Shown here in pieces: positions 1 through 9,526 of a stretch of 55,949 bases of DNA; positions within the stretch are counted from its first letter, which is position 1, and the number at the start of each line of letters is the position of its first letter. The position numbers and the translations under genes are program-made. Origin of the DNA: Archaeoglobus sp. JdFR-24 (GTDB lineage Archaea; Halobacteriota; Archaeoglobi; Archaeoglobales; Archaeoglobaceae); assembly GCA_002011215.1 (NCBI GenBank), contig MTML01000025.1, positions 1 through 55,949 on the forward strand, written 5' to 3'. A model generated the notes under the pieces. The model worked only from the letters and a program-made list of their open reading frames with translations. It had not been told where the DNA came from and did no database searches.

Positions 1-950
1 GGATCTATTGCTCCTGCTGCGAAACTGACAACTCTCACAAGTGGTTTGAGACCGAGTTCTTCTGCCTTCTTTGAGGACATTAGAAGCAGTGCCGATGCCC
101 CATCATTTACACCGCTCGCATTTCCAGCAGTAACCGTACCATCTTTCTTGAAAACAGGAGGCAGTTTTGCAAGTTTTTCAGGAGTTGTGTCTCTTCTCGG
201 ATGCTCATCAGTATCTACCACAATATCCCCCTTCTTCTGATGAATTGTAACCGGGATAATCTCCTGAGCAAAAATTTCGCTGTCAATGGCTTTAATAGCT
301 CTCATGTGACTTTCATAGGCAAGTTGATCCTGCTCTTCCCTCGAGATACCATAAAGCTCGGCAATATTTTCTGCTGTTATTCCCATGTGGTAGCCATAGA
401 ACTTTTCCCAGAGACCATCATGAACCATTATATCAATCAGCTCACCATTGAACATTCTGTAACCCCATCTGGCCTTTGATAGAGCGTATGGGGCGTTGCT
501 CATACTCTCCATGCCTCCTGCGATGATAACTTCAGCATCATTCGAGATTATTGAGGCAGTTGCAACTGCAATTGCCTTCAAACCACTCCCACAAACCTTG
601 TTGAGAGTCATTGCCGGTGTTTCCTTTGGCAATCCCGCAAGAATTGTGGCCTGTCTCGCCGGGTTCTGGCCCTGACCTGCCTGAAGAACGTTTCCCATGA
701 TTACCTCATCAATTTTAATCTCCGTCCCATCATAGTCATAGTATTTCTTTTCCAGCTCAATCATCTCTGCAGGGAGTTTTGACGGATAGAATTCTCTGTC
801 ATCTTCCGAAGGTACGGGATTCAATCCAAGCTTTTTTAAAAGACCTTTTATCGCAACAGCTCCAAGTTCATAAGCCTGTAAATTCTTTAATGTACCACCA
901 AATCGCCCTACTGGCGTTCTAACAGCCCCTACAATTACCGCTTCGTTCAT
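1..950 (-). CDS. Thiolase (acetyl-CoA C-acetyltransferase), partial, C-terminus outside window
   Basis: The minus strand starts with ATG at 950 and is open to the window edge, giving about 316 residues of a family of about 390-400. The protein opens [19 protein letters not shown], the usual thiolase N-terminus. The nucleophilic cysteine is in [10 protein letters not shown], about residue 120, followed by the [13 protein letters not shown] loop. Family members condense or cleave acyl-CoA/acetyl-CoA in beta-oxidation or ketone metabolism. The active cysteine lies later than usual because of an insertion of about 25 charged residues around positions 45-70. The terminal His and Cys of the active site are not in the window. 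It is divergent from tatC, with 157 bp between them. The family is certain; the physiological direction is not visible. Confidence 0.93.
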   Translation of the reverse strand, partial: MNEAVIVGAVRTPVGRFGGTLKNLQAYELGAVAIKGLLKKLGLNPVPSEDDREFYPSKLPAEMIELEKKYYDYDGTEIKIDEVIMGNVLQAGQGQNPARQATILAGLPKETPAMTLNKVCGSGLKAIAVATASIISNDAEVIIAGGMESMSNAPYALSKARWGYRMFNGELIDIMVHDGLWEKFYGYHMGITAENIAELYGISREEQDQLAYESHMRAIKAIDSEIFAQEIIPVTIHQKKGDIVVDTDEHPRRDTTPEKLAKLPPVFKKDGTVTAGNASGVNDGASALLLMSSKKAEELGLKPLVRVVSFAAGAID

Positions 951-1107
951 AAAAATAGCTAAATAATCATTTATTTTTTAAGCTTTTCTTTTTATTTTCC
1001 TTTTATTTGCCCTCTCGATTCCTGCTACATGATTGCTGTTCCATACTCTGTTTTCAACCGATGAAAGCTGAAACTTCAGAAAAGTATAAAGATTTATTCG
1101 ATAAAAA

Positions 1108-1887
1108 ATGGCTGTGGAGCCACCGGAAGATAGAGAAATGGAACTCAAGGAACATCTTGCTGAGCTTAAAACAAGAACCATCAGAGTCATGATTGTCATC
1201 CTCATTGGCCTCGCCATCACTTTCCCTTTTTCAGGTAGGTTGATCAAAGAATTCTGGTTGGGGCTTTTTAAAAGCGAAATGGAGATGGTCATTTATTCAC
1301 CAACGGAATGGATAGTCTCCAGGCTCACTTTTTCTTTTCTGATAGTGGTGTTTGTAACCTATCCATACCTCGTTTACCAACTATATCAGTTTGCAAAACC
1401 TGGATTGTTTGAATATGAGAGGAAGTTTGTAAGGACGTTTATACCCTTCTCCTATATCCTTTTTCTAATTGGAACGGGACTGGCGTATTTCGTAATCATA
1501 CCGAAGCTATATGGCTGGGCGGTCGTGCCGTATCTTGGAGCTGAACCACAGCTTTCAGTGAAACGAACTTTCTATGGAGCATTCAAGATATTCTTCGCCT
1601 TCGGGTTTGCATTTCAAATACCACTTCTTGCAGTAATATCCGTCAGACTCGGCCTTGTCAGCTCTGACTGGTTAAAAGGAAAGAGGCTGATCGTTTACAT
1701 AGCTATTTTTATCTTCGCAACCAACATAACTTTCGATATATCCGGTATTAGCCAGATGATTATTCTTGGATTAGTTGCAATAATGTATGAGCTGAGTATT
1801 CTGCTTGCCCGTCTGATGGAGAGAAATAGAGAAAAACAGGAATCTTTAAAAGAATCCACTCAATTGAAATCTGACGAAAAAAGATAA
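1108..1887 (+). CDS. tatC: Sec-independent (twin-arginine) translocase subunit TatC
   Basis: This 259-residue, six-helix membrane protein begins near MELKEHLAELKTR, the conserved cytoplasmic N-terminal motif of TatC (HLxELRxR). Further signatures are the periplasmic loop and helix-two region YLVYQLYQFAKPGLFEYER, a conserved TatC proline/glutamate segment, and FxxGxxFAYF-like GTGLAYFVIIP. TatC recognises twin-arginine signal peptides and, with TatA, exports folded, often cofactor-bearing proteins. No tatA is adjacent. The chosen ATG at 1108 lies about 20 bp after a TATA-like TATAAAGAT at 1085-1093 with no clear ribosome-binding site, so a leaderless start is plausible. A shorter start at 1138 would begin exactly at the conserved motif. 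Confidence 0.95.
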   Translation: MAVEPPEDREMELKEHLAELKTRTIRVMIVILIGLAITFPFSGRLIKEFWLGLFKSEMEMVIYSPTEWIVSRLTFSFLIVVFVTYPYLVYQLYQFAKPGLFEYERKFVRTFIPFSYILFLIGTGLAYFVIIPKLYGWAVVPYLGAEPQLSVKRTFYGAFKIFFAFGFAFQIPLLAVISVRLGLVSSDWLKGKRLIVYIAIFIFATNITFDISGISQMIILGLVAIMYELSILLARLMERNREKQESLKESTQLKSDEKR

Positions 1888-1917
1888 AGCTTTAATTAAA
1901 AGAGGGGTTTAACAGCA

Positions 1918-3237
1918 ATGATGCGAATAGTTGTCGCTGGTGCAGGGGAAGTTGGATACAATGTTGCAAAGGCTCTTGCAGATAACTACGATGTAGTAGT
2001 AATTGAGACTGACGAGAGAAAAATCGATGAAATTGGAAAACTGAACGTTGAGGTAGTCAGAGGTAATGCAGCAAATATCTATGTTCTGAAAAAAGCAAAA
2101 ATGGAGGAGGCCGAGATTTACCTAGGCGTTACCGGAAATGATGAGATAAACCTTCTTTCCGGAATTGCTGCCAAAAAACTCGGGGCAAAGAAAACAATCG
2201 TCAGAGTTGGAAATCCAGAGTATGTAGATAGAGCTTACGTAAAAAATCACCCGCTGGGTTTTGATCTTATAATATGTCCCCAGCTCGCACTTGCGAGAGC
2301 TATAGCAAACATTATCACCTTCAGTGGTGCTGTTGACTTCGTATCATTGAGTGAAGGAAAACTGAATTTGATTGAGATTGTAGTATCCGAGAAATCACCA
2401 GTTGTTGGTAAGAAAGTGTCTGAAATACCCTTACCGGAAAATGTTGTGCTGACAGCGATATACAGAGAAGGAGAACTCATCGTTCCAAGAGGGTCCACTG
2501 AGATCAAAAATGGAGATAGAATTTCAGTTGTTGGTAAGTCTGGAGATCTCGTAATCGTGCAGGATATTTTCGGTGAGGATGCAGCAAGAAACATTGTCAT
2601 TTTTGGTGGGGGTACGGTTGGAAGCTACATAGCAAAAATTCTCGATGCCAGCAATCTTAACATAAAACTGATAGATCCAGACCCTCAAATCTGCGAGAAC
2701 CTGTGCCAGATTTTTAGAAGAGTTCGGGTGATCATTGGTGATCCAACCGATCTGGACTTTCTGATCGAAGAAGATATTGGAAGATCAGATGTTGTTGTTG
2801 CATGCACCGAGAGTGATGAGAAAAACCTTCTCTTATCTCTCCTTTCTAAAAGTCTTGGGGCCAAAAAAGCAATTTCAAAGGTTAATAAGGGCAGTTACAT
2901 GAGGCTTTTTGAGAAGGTTGGAATCGATGTTGTTTTATCTCCGAGAACAATAACCTATGTAGAGGTTTTAAGGCATCTGAGATTGATGAACGTGCATACT
3001 CTTGCAGAGCTCGAAAAGGGAGAAGCTGTAGTTATAGAGATACAGATCAGAAAGGATAAGCTCTCTGGAAAGAAAATTAAAGACTTAAAACTTCCAAAGA
3101 GAACAATTATAGGAGGGATTCTCAGAGGTGAGGAGTGCTTGATCCCCAGAGGAGATACCGAGATACTGGTCGGAGATAAACTCCTTATTTTTACACCATG
3201 GGATGAAATCGATAAGGTGGAGAAATATTTAGCCTGA
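1918..3237 (+). CDS. trkA: Trk potassium uptake system regulatory subunit TrkA
   Basis: The 439-residue soluble protein is a tandem of two RCK units. The first nucleotide-binding domain has the Rossmann motif VVAGAGEVGYNVA at residues 4-16, followed by an acidic strand end (VVVIETDERKI). A TrkA-C domain follows at about 140-215. A second Rossmann motif, IVIFGGGTVGSYIA, is near residue 225, and a second TrkA-C domain runs to the end. TrkA binds NAD(H)/ATP and gates the TrkH channel at the membrane. It lies 12 bp upstream of trkH, so the two form a complete Trk system and probably one operon. ATG at 1918 and 1921 are both possible starts; a GAGGGG motif lies at about 1902. Confidence 0.96.
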   Translation: MMRIVVAGAGEVGYNVAKALADNYDVVVIETDERKIDEIGKLNVEVVRGNAANIYVLKKAKMEEAEIYLGVTGNDEINLLSGIAAKKLGAKKTIVRVGNPEYVDRAYVKNHPLGFDLIICPQLALARAIANIITFSGAVDFVSLSEGKLNLIEIVVSEKSPVVGKKVSEIPLPENVVLTAIYREGELIVPRGSTEIKNGDRISVVGKSGDLVIVQDIFGEDAARNIVIFGGGTVGSYIAKILDASNLNIKLIDPDPQICENLCQIFRRVRVIIGDPTDLDFLIEEDIGRSDVVVACTESDEKNLLLSLLSKSLGAKKAISKVNKGSYMRLFEKVGIDVVLSPRTITYVEVLRHLRLMNVHTLAELEKGEAVVIEIQIRKDKLSGKKIKDLKLPKRTIIGGILRGEECLIPRGDTEILVGDKLLIFTPWDEIDKVEKYLA

Positions 3238-3249
3238 ACTGGTGAAACA

Positions 3250-4677
3250 ATGAACACTGGGCTCGTATTCAATTTTCTCGGAAAAATATTGATTTATTTT
3301 ACATTCCTGTACTCTATACCCATTGCAACAGCCTACCTCTACAGCGAATCCGTTACTCCCTTTCTCATATCTGTTGTCGTTTCAATCACAGTTGGGTTTA
3401 CTCTACACCTAATCAAGCCTGAAAGCGATTTATTCAGATACAAAGAGGGTTTTGCCATTGTTGGCCTTGGATGGTTGCTCATCTCTTTAATGGGCGCCAT
3501 TCCATATGTGGTCGTAGGCACTCCCGTAGTTGATGCTTTTTTTGAATCTATGTCCGGTTTTACCACAACCGGGGCGACAATTTTTGATAGAGTGGAAGAC
3601 CTGCCAAGATCAATACTCCTGTGGAGGAGTATGACCGAATGGATTGGGGGTATGGGAATAATCGTTCTTTTCGTTGCTGTCTTTCCATCTATTGCAAAAA
3701 AAGGGCATGCCCTTCTTCAGGCTGAGATTCCCGGTATTACTGTCAGCAAATTAACCCCAAGATTAAAAGATACCGCTATGGTGCTCTGGGCAGTATATCT
3801 CCTCTTCACTGTAGTTGAGGTCGTTTTGCTCTACATTGCCGGACTGGACATTTTTGATTCAATTAACCATGCCTTTACAACCATGAGTACTGGTGGATTT
3901 TCCACTCATACAGAGAGCATAGCTTATTTCAAAAATCCAGTTGTGGAGTTAATTATTGGATTGTTCATGTTTCTGGCTGGAATGAATTTTGCCCTTCACT
4001 ATTATCTCCTCAAGGGAAAACTTAAGTTCACCAAAGACCCAGAATTCAGATTCTATCTCGCTATTTTACTGCTGGCAATAATTTTTCTAACATTCCTCAA
4101 TTTCAACGGCGATGTTGTCGAATCCATAAGATATTCCGCGTTCAACGCGATTTCCGTTATGACGACCACAGGTTACACAACCTACGATTTTGATACATGG
4201 AGTGACGGGGCAAGAGTGATCCTGCTTATGTTGATGTTTGTTGGGGGATGTTCTGGTTCAACAGCAGGTGGAATTAAAGCCATCAGAATTTTTTTGCTTG
4301 CAAAATATTCCGTTCATCAGATATTGAAAGAAGCCGAGCCGAGAACAGCGAGAGTTGTAAAATTAGGTGATGAGACCATTAAAAAAGATATTCTCGATGA
4401 TGTTGCCGCCTTTTTTGTGCTATATGTTTTGATTTTTGCAATTTCAACCGTGCTGATAGTACTATCCGGCCTCGATATGATTTCCTCTGCATCCGCAGTA
4501 GCTGCAACAATGAGCAATGTAGGCCCAGGATTGGGAGTGGTAGGAGCTTCAGAGAGCTATTCAGCCCTCTCTCCACTTGTCAAGCTGATACTCATCTTTA
4601 ACATGTGGGCTGGCAGGCTTGAAATCTTCACAGTGTTTTCATTATTCATTCCTTCCTTCTGGAGGGAAAGATGGTAA
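3250..4677 (+). CDS. trkH: Trk potassium channel/transporter membrane subunit TrkH
   Basis: The 475-residue integral membrane protein has the repeated MPM (membrane-pore-membrane) architecture of TrkH/KtrB. Filter-like pore loops are visible: ESMSGFTTTGATIF near residue 99, HAFTTMSTGGFSTH near residue 208, FNAISVMTTTGYTTYDF near residue 299 and AATMSNVGPGLGVVG near residue 419. These give the four glycine-containing selectivity segments. It forms the K+ pathway that TrkA regulates. The start ATG is preceded at 3241-3245 by GGTGA. It is adjacent to trkA, with nothing unusual in length. The C-terminal MWAGRLEIFTVFSLF is the conserved TrkH ending. Confidence 0.96.
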   Translation: MNTGLVFNFLGKILIYFTFLYSIPIATAYLYSESVTPFLISVVVSITVGFTLHLIKPESDLFRYKEGFAIVGLGWLLISLMGAIPYVVVGTPVVDAFFESMSGFTTTGATIFDRVEDLPRSILLWRSMTEWIGGMGIIVLFVAVFPSIAKKGHALLQAEIPGITVSKLTPRLKDTAMVLWAVYLLFTVVEVVLLYIAGLDIFDSINHAFTTMSTGGFSTHTESIAYFKNPVVELIIGLFMFLAGMNFALHYYLLKGKLKFTKDPEFRFYLAILLLAIIFLTFLNFNGDVVESIRYSAFNAISVMTTTGYTTYDFDTWSDGARVILLMLMFVGGCSGSTAGGIKAIRIFLLAKYSVHQILKEAEPRTARVVKLGDETIKKDILDDVAAFFVLYVLIFAISTVLIVLSGLDMISSASAVAATMSNVGPGLGVVGASESYSALSPLVKLILIFNMWAGRLEIFTVFSLFIPSFWRERW

Positions 4678-4685
4678 GCTGCGAG

Positions 4686-4706
4686 TGAAGAGTTTAAACC
4701 TCTTCA
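4686..4706 (+). terminator. Hairpin downstream of trkH, possible terminator
   Basis: A perfect inverted repeat follows the trkH stop by 8 bp: TGAAGAG at 4686-4692 and CTCTTCA at 4700-4706, with the 7-nt loop TTTAAAC. There is no long T-run immediately after it, so it may be an RNA-stabilising hairpin rather than a terminator. The converging ACT-domain gene ends at 4770. Confidence 0.4.
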
Positions 4707-4769
4707 GCAAGTTAACCTCTGAGAAATCAGATGATATCTTCATCACTTTCCCGGTTTAACTGACCCTAT

Positions 4770-5267
4770 TTAACTGATTACTACCTTCTCAACCCCATCT
4801 ATTTGAAGAAATTCATCTATAAGCTTTCCGGGAATTTTAGATTCCGTTACAATGGTTAATTTTGAATCGACGCTTAATTCCGGATCTTCGCCGAGTATGT
4901 ATCGGATCGATATGCCTTCTCTCGCAAGAACTGATGTGATCCCGGAAACTATTCCAACTTTGCGACTCTCTGCATACACCTCAAGCACACCATAGTTGTA
5001 AAATCTTGCAACATCAGCAATGTTGGCAACAGGTTTTAGAGAGGAGAAAACCCTTTTTAAATCAGAATCTCTTTCTATGTTCTGAATTGCAGAAACTACA
5101 ACCTTCCTATCCACTCCTATCGCCTCTGCAATTTTGGTTGGAATCAGCTCTATGCCCCCACAGTATGCCTTTCCATCCCTGACCGAGATTCCATACTTCA
5201 AAAATTCCCTCACAACTGTTATTTGAGATGGATACCTCTCGAATTTCTCAACAATCTTCTCCCACAT
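4770..5267 (-). CDS. Predicted amino-acid-metabolism regulator with ACT domain
   Basis: The 165-residue protein has an N-terminal helix-turn-helix-like region, with PTKIAEAIGVDRKVVVSAIQNI (positions about 43-64) looking like the recognition unit. A C-terminal ACT domain at about 93-165 shows a beta-strand VLEVYAE, a glycine turn GIVSGITSVLAREGISIRYI and a second pair of strands. This matches archaeal proteins described as predicted regulators of amino-acid metabolism. ACT domains usually bind an amino acid, so it probably senses one and controls transcription; neither ligand nor target is visible. It stands alone on the minus strand between the convergent trkH end and sua5. Confidence 0.8.
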   Translation of the reverse strand: MWEKIVEKFERYPSQITVVREFLKYGISVRDGKAYCGGIELIPTKIAEAIGVDRKVVVSAIQNIERDSDLKRVFSSLKPVANIADVARFYNYGVLEVYAESRKVGIVSGITSVLAREGISIRYILGEDPELSVDSKLTIVTESKIPGKLIDEFLQIDGVEKVVIS

Positions 5268-5381
5268 TGGAGAATTGTAAGAATGAGAGAATAAAACACT
5301 TTCTGATACTCTACAGTGGAGCGTATATCTTGCGGCCTATAATAGGACTATTGCATTAAATCAAACTTTTACGTTTCAGAG

Positions 5382-6416
5382 CTACACCCTGAATACCCGG
5401 TAATTTGATGCCTTTTTCAGCCGGTTCATTATTGCTAGGCCTATTCCCTTCTCCTCTACACCTTCCGCAATGATGTGATCCACCTTTTTTCTATCAAGCT
5501 CCCTGAGTGCATCAAAGAGATTTTTCGCCACCTCTTCAGGAGTCTTTCCCATCTCGACAAAATAAAATCGGTCTGAAATTTCCGAATACCCCTCAACACT
5601 CGTCACCGCAACCCCTACTTTTTTTCCAGATTTGCTGAGTTTCAGCACAAGTTTTCTTATCTCATCTATCAGGCGCTCTCTTCTTCCGTAGAGAACGATA
5701 AGCTCTGCATCAGGCGCATAATGTCTGTATTTCATCCCAGGAGATCTTGCAACTTCAACATCCTTCTTTTTAAAAAATTTTACTTCAACAACCCTTTGAA
5801 TTTCTTCAATTAGCATACCCCCTGGCCTGAGAACCTCAACAGGATATGTCGTTGTATCCACAACTGTTGATTCCAGCCCGATTTTGGTTTCACCACCATC
5901 TATAATCAGATCAACAACTCCGTTAAGATCTTCAACAACATGTTCTGCCTTTGTTGGGCTTGGTTTTCCGGCTTTGTTCGCTGAAGGGGCTGCAATCGGA
6001 ACACCACTTAGCTCAATAAGTTTCAGAGCGATAAGGTTTGAAGGCATTCTCACCGCTACCGTATTCAGACCTGCAGTTACCTCAGGGGGCACAATATCCT
6101 TTTTTTCCATAACAAGAGTAAGTGGGCCTGGGAAGAAAGCATCAATCAGCTTTCTTGCAATTTCATTCACCCTTGCAATCGATTCTATTGTTTCAAAGTC
6201 AGAAACATGAACTATCAACGGATTATCTGCGGGTCTTCCCTTAGCCCTGAAAATATTCATGACTGCTTTTCTATCGAGTGCATTCGCCCCTAAACCGTAA
6301 ACAGTCTCAGTGGGAAAGGCAACGAGCTTTCCCTTTCTTATAGCCTCAGCTGCCTTTTTCAGCTCTTTCAAATCAGGATTTTCAGGATTGATCTCAATTA
6401 GTTCGGTGTTAACCAT
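5382..6416 (-). CDS. sua5: Threonylcarbamoyl-AMP synthase (Sua5/YrdC family)
   Basis: About 344 residues. The N-terminal YrdC domain (about 15-205) has the signatures KLVAFPTETVYGLGANAL, FRAKGRPADNPLIVHV and GVPIAAPSANKAGKPSPT. The C-terminal Sua5 domain (about 225-344) begins after the linker ARSPGMKYRHYAPDAEL. The enzyme makes threonylcarbamoyl-AMP from threonine, bicarbonate and ATP. The KEOPS complex then uses it for t6A37 in ANN-decoding tRNAs; the KEOPS subunit Pcc1 is encoded at 28.1 kb. I chose ATG at 6416 over an in-frame TTG just upstream. A TATA-like ATTAAAATTT about 25-30 bp upstream suggests a leaderless transcript. Confidence 0.95.
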   Translation of the reverse strand: MVNTELIEINPENPDLKELKKAAEAIRKGKLVAFPTETVYGLGANALDRKAVMNIFRAKGRPADNPLIVHVSDFETIESIARVNEIARKLIDAFFPGPLTLVMEKKDIVPPEVTAGLNTVAVRMPSNLIALKLIELSGVPIAAPSANKAGKPSPTKAEHVVEDLNGVVDLIIDGGETKIGLESTVVDTTTYPVEVLRPGGMLIEEIQRVVEVKFFKKKDVEVARSPGMKYRHYAPDAELIVLYGRRERLIDEIRKLVLKLSKSGKKVGVAVTSVEGYSEISDRFYFVEMGKTPEEVAKNLFDALRELDRKKVDHIIAEGVEEKGIGLAIMNRLKKASNYRVFRV

Positions 6417-6559
6417 CAAAATCTATACTCTCAATCGAAATTTTAATCTTTGGGGTTACCGAGATCAGAAGCTATAGCGATAACATCTCACACCTTCACC
6501 GTAACTCTCATGCAGCACAATCATAAAAGATATATTCCCGTGGAGATATAATTTAATTG

Positions 6560-6967
6560 ATGTATCTGTACCCGGCAGAGATTATAGCAGATACCTATGT
6601 TAGCATGCTTGGCGGATTCAGTCAGGAAATTGACAGTAAAGAGGTCGGAATAAATATAAATGCCCTTTTTTCAAACACTTCTATAATAGCCGGAGAAACT
6701 GAAGCGCGACTTAAATTTATTGATGAGAGGAACCTGCCCTATTTCTTGCGAAAGCCCTTGACAGTAGTTGGTATACCACACCACTCCGACGCTTTTGAAC
6801 TCAGCCAGAATGGAGAGATCGTGCTTTCAGAAGACTATACAGACAAAATGAGAAAGCTTGTAGGCAAGGAAGTTATCATAAATACAGTTGAGAGTTTCAG
6901 AATCGATGGAGACTATTCTCTAATCCTGAAAAGGTTAAAAATGCACTACAATGATAACAGTTTTTAG
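6560..6967 (+). CDS. Conserved hypothetical protein upstream of nip7
   Basis: The 135-residue soluble protein has no motif I can assign. It looks like a small alpha/beta domain: hydrophobic strands IIADTYVSMLGGF and VGININALF at the start, then LTVVGIPHHSDAFEL, and a C-terminal basic segment LILKRLKMH. The real start is probably ATG 6560, directly after an in-frame TTG. A TATA-like TATATTCCC at 6531-6539 lies about 25 bp upstream, so the start may be leaderless. It overlaps nip7 by 17 bp, so the two are translated from one mRNA and the product may act in ribosome or RNA metabolism. That function is inference from the neighbour only. Confidence 0.7.
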   Translation: MYLYPAEIIADTYVSMLGGFSQEIDSKEVGININALFSNTSIIAGETEARLKFIDERNLPYFLRKPLTVVGIPHHSDAFELSQNGEIVLSEDYTDKMRKLVGKEVIINTVESFRIDGDYSLILKRLKMHYNDNSF

Positions 6968-7508
6968 AGATCCAGTTGAGAAGGAACTCAAAATGATAAG
7001 GTTTGCACTCAGAGCACATGGTTCAGAAGATTTTACAGAAAAATACAGGCTGATTGTAGTGGAGCGAGGTGGAGTAAGAGAGGTCTACGCACTCTCTCCA
7101 GAACTTTATGAACTCACCAAGAGGGGTGAGGATATTTTCCGAAAAATGAGCATTATTTCAATCGGATTGAAAATTGGAGAAGTGGGAAAGAGATTCAGAT
7201 TTACACTTGAAGGAGCATTTTTCATTGCAAAAAAGAAAAAGAAGAGAGTTTATGTGAACTCAAAGGGTGAGATGCTATTTCTTTATGGGCGAGATGTGTT
7301 TTCAGGATCTGTTATGAAGGCAACAGAAGATATCAGAGAAAATGATTTGGTCTTTGTTTGCAACACTCATGGCGATATACTCGGCCTCGGAAGGAGCAGA
7401 TATGATGGAGACAGATTGAGAAGTGTAGAAGAGGACAGAGTTGCGGTGGAGAATCTAGTAGATAGGGGGGAATATCTCAGAAAGGAGAAAATTTATAGGT
7501 CATTTTAA
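6951..7508 (+). CDS. nip7: NIP7-like PUA-domain ribosome biogenesis protein
   Basis: The 185-residue protein fits the archaeal/eukaryotic NIP7 pattern. An alpha/beta N-terminal domain (1-95) is followed by a PUA domain (about 95-175). The PUA domain carries the family's EMLFLYGRDVFSGSVMKAT block and the ending DILGLGRSRYDG...NLVDRGEYLRKEK, equivalent to the LGFG...DIGEYLR ending of eukaryotic NIP7. NIP7 binds U/A-rich RNA and acts in large-subunit pre-rRNA processing in eukaryotes; the archaeal role is inferred. It overlaps the preceding hypothetical gene by 17 bp. Confidence 0.82.
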   Translation: MITVFRDPVEKELKMIRFALRAHGSEDFTEKYRLIVVERGGVREVYALSPELYELTKRGEDIFRKMSIISIGLKIGEVGKRFRFTLEGAFFIAKKKKKRVYVNSKGEMLFLYGRDVFSGSVMKATEDIRENDLVFVCNTHGDILGLGRSRYDGDRLRSVEEDRVAVENLVDRGEYLRKEKIYRSF

Positions 7509-7538
7509 ACATCCTTATCCCGTGATTCCTTGATTGCC

Positions 7539-8438
7539 TTACTTCTCGATTATCCTTTCTGGAATGCCCTTTTGATCTGCAATAACTATTGTTTTCAAGT
7601 GCTCTGGGATTTCTTCATCACCCTCATAACCAATGGCCATGTCCACGGCATGTCTTGCAGTATAGCCCGCAACGTGCAGAATTGTTTCAGCATATTCATT
7701 ATCCTTTTCCATACTTCCAGTACAGGGATAGGAGTGATGTGCCTCTGAAACAACATTCCAGAGCTGCCTCATATCAGAGAACTCCAGTTCTCTCAGCTTA
7801 ATACCAATGAACCAGGCTGCTCCACAGGGTTGACTTCTTAAAATTTTAATAGATTTTATTTTTTTAACTTCTCCACGATCTTCAAGCTCTATCTCAAATT
7901 CAGGGTAGCCGAGTGCCATTTCATCGATAAACCTGTTGATTAAGGGATGTTCATCGCTTTTTCTCAAAATGCAGAAAGGTTTAGGAGATGCAAATTCAAT
8001 TCCAAGGTCTTTGCATTTTTCTTTAAGCTGTTTTGAAAGCCCCGGCGGACACCAGGCCGGTTCTTCCACCGGCACCAACAAAGCCTTTACTCTGTCAGAG
8101 ATCTTATCCGGCAACGCTGCAAGGATATCTGGATGAAGATTTATTGCCACAACAATATCTGCTTCAGGAATAGTTTTGGGCAGAAAATCCTCTGCATTTT
8201 CGATAAATCTTGGCATAGCCAGTGGATTGATCATTCCAAAAGCTGCAACAATGTTTTTGGAGAAGCTGTAAGCATTTTCCTTGCACTGGACACATCCGTC
8301 AATTCCGCACGCCCCAAAGGACGGACATGATGTCGAATAATTCATCATGTTTGCGATAAATCTTTCACCAAAGAAGCCATTATAAAACACGACGATTTTT
8401 AAATCTGACCTTGATTGATGTTGATTTGCAATACTCAT
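7539..8438 (-). CDS. DUF166 family protein
   Basis: The 299-residue protein resembles the archaeal DUF166 family. The N-terminus has a cysteine-rich stretch, CPSFGACGIDGCVQCKENA (about residues 38-56), suitable for a metal or iron-sulfur site. A conserved middle contains ADIVVAINLHPDILAALP and VPVEEPAWCPPGLSKQL. The C-terminal part has SQPCGAAWFIGIKLRE and HHSYPCTGSMEKD, with two more cysteines. Several conserved Cys positions suggest redox or metal binding, but no reaction is established from sequence. It faces nip7 with 30 bp between the stop codons. I am fairly sure of the family and ignorant of the function. Confidence 0.75.
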   Translation of the reverse strand: MSIANQHQSRSDLKIVVFYNGFFGERFIANMMNYSTSCPSFGACGIDGCVQCKENAYSFSKNIVAAFGMINPLAMPRFIENAEDFLPKTIPEADIVVAINLHPDILAALPDKISDRVKALLVPVEEPAWCPPGLSKQLKEKCKDLGIEFASPKPFCILRKSDEHPLINRFIDEMALGYPEFEIELEDRGEVKKIKSIKILRSQPCGAAWFIGIKLRELEFSDMRQLWNVVSEAHHSYPCTGSMEKDNEYAETILHVAGYTARHAVDMAIGYEGDEEIPEHLKTIVIADQKGIPERIIEK

Positions 8439-8545
8439 GCTAAATCCTACTCTCTCCCTAATTTAAATTTCTCCCCTAAAATCTTCACCAGTTCTTTTCT
8501 TCCACCGGGATTTATTAATAACTCAACTCCAAAAAATACAATCCA

Positions 8546-9526
8546 TCAGATATAGTCTTCTGGATCCCTGAAACTGGAGAAGTCAATAAGCGCCTCATTA
8601 ATATGGATTTCAGGGTCCATGCCCAATTCCTGAAGGGGTGCAAGATAATTAAGACCAGCATAAACGACCAGTTTGACTTTAAATCCAGCTGATGGGATGC
8701 TGAAAAGATTCTCAGAGGGATACGAAACAGTTATAATGCCCCCAATCCCGGACTCTTTCTCTTTAATAATTTCCTTTTTGACTATATCTATAGCGTGAAT
8801 ATTAAAACTCCTGATTGCTGCAATCACATGTCCTTCTCCTTTCTTTACAGCTTTCAAAGCTGAAGTAAGACCCGATTTGACAAAGAGCCAACCAGGGCTT
8901 AGAGTTGTTCCGAAATAGCTTATAATTTCACTGAATCCCTGAGGTCTATGATTTTCGATGTGTATTATTCCAGATGCTTCTGGATTGAGGACTACACCCT
9001 TTTTTCTCAAAATCACGTCATGAATGGTGTTTGAAACTACCCCAATTCCAAATTTACCCCTAGGTATCTTAAAATCCCCGAGTTTCTCATTTTCATCTGC
9101 AATTGTTATTAGCTTTGAGACTATAAATTTGGAGTTTGAGACTTCACCGAGTATTCTAAGGGCTTTGTCGCTGTTCTTTTTGTCAACGATTGCGATGTTT
9201 GTGGGTATGGTGCCTTCCATCTTTTCTATATCAAAGGTAGACATGAAAACATTGTACTCAACCCTCTCAGAGAATTCACCGACTCTTTCAAAAACAAGAT
9301 CTCTCCTGAGGACTTCTCTACCCTTTTCAGTTATAACCCTCTTATATTTTACAGGTTTCTTTGTAAGGCCCATATTGTCCATTTTCTGGAGATGATACCT
9401 GATTGTCCTCGGTTCGAGGAATATTCCCCTATCACTTAAAGTTTCAGCAATTTCTTTAGAACTCAGAGGGGTTTCTGAATCTGAGAGTGTTCTCAGGATT
9501 TCAAGCTCTATTTTTTTTACTGCCAT
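8546..9526 (-). CDS. nrpR: NrpR-type transcriptional regulator (winged helix plus one NRD/DUF128 domain)
   Basis: About 326 residues. The N-terminal winged helix-turn-helix (about 1-70) includes LSSKEIAETLSDRGIFLEPRTIRYHLQKM, typical of NrpR. One NrpR regulatory domain (DUF128) follows, with GKFGIGVVSNTIHDVILRKKGV and IIHIENHRPQGFSEIISYFGTTLSPGW, and ends FSIPSAGFKVKLVVYAGLNYLAPLQELG. In methanogens NrpR represses nitrogen-assimilation genes and is released by 2-oxoglutarate. No nitrogen gene is adjacent, so targets are elsewhere. ATG at 9526 is preferred to the in-frame TTG at 9538 because GGGGATAA precedes it. It is divergent from gcdH. Confidence 0.88.
   Translation of the reverse strand: MAVKKIELEILRTLSDSETPLSSKEIAETLSDRGIFLEPRTIRYHLQKMDNMGLTKKPVKYKRVITEKGREVLRRDLVFERVGEFSERVEYNVFMSTFDIEKMEGTIPTNIAIVDKKNSDKALRILGEVSNSKFIVSKLITIADENEKLGDFKIPRGKFGIGVVSNTIHDVILRKKGVVLNPEASGIIHIENHRPQGFSEIISYFGTTLSPGWLFVKSGLTSALKAVKKGEGHVIAAIRSFNIHAIDIVKKEIIKEKESGIGGIITVSYPSENLFSIPSAGFKVKLVVYAGLNYLAPLQELGMDPEIHINEALIDFSSFRDPEDYI

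Noticed and set aside
4686..4790. Possible C/D box RNA (GATGAT and CTGA motifs near 4716-4780)
   Set aside because: The C-like box deviates from RTGATGA and box spacing does not match archaeal C/D RNAs. Only the hairpin at 4686-4706 is kept.
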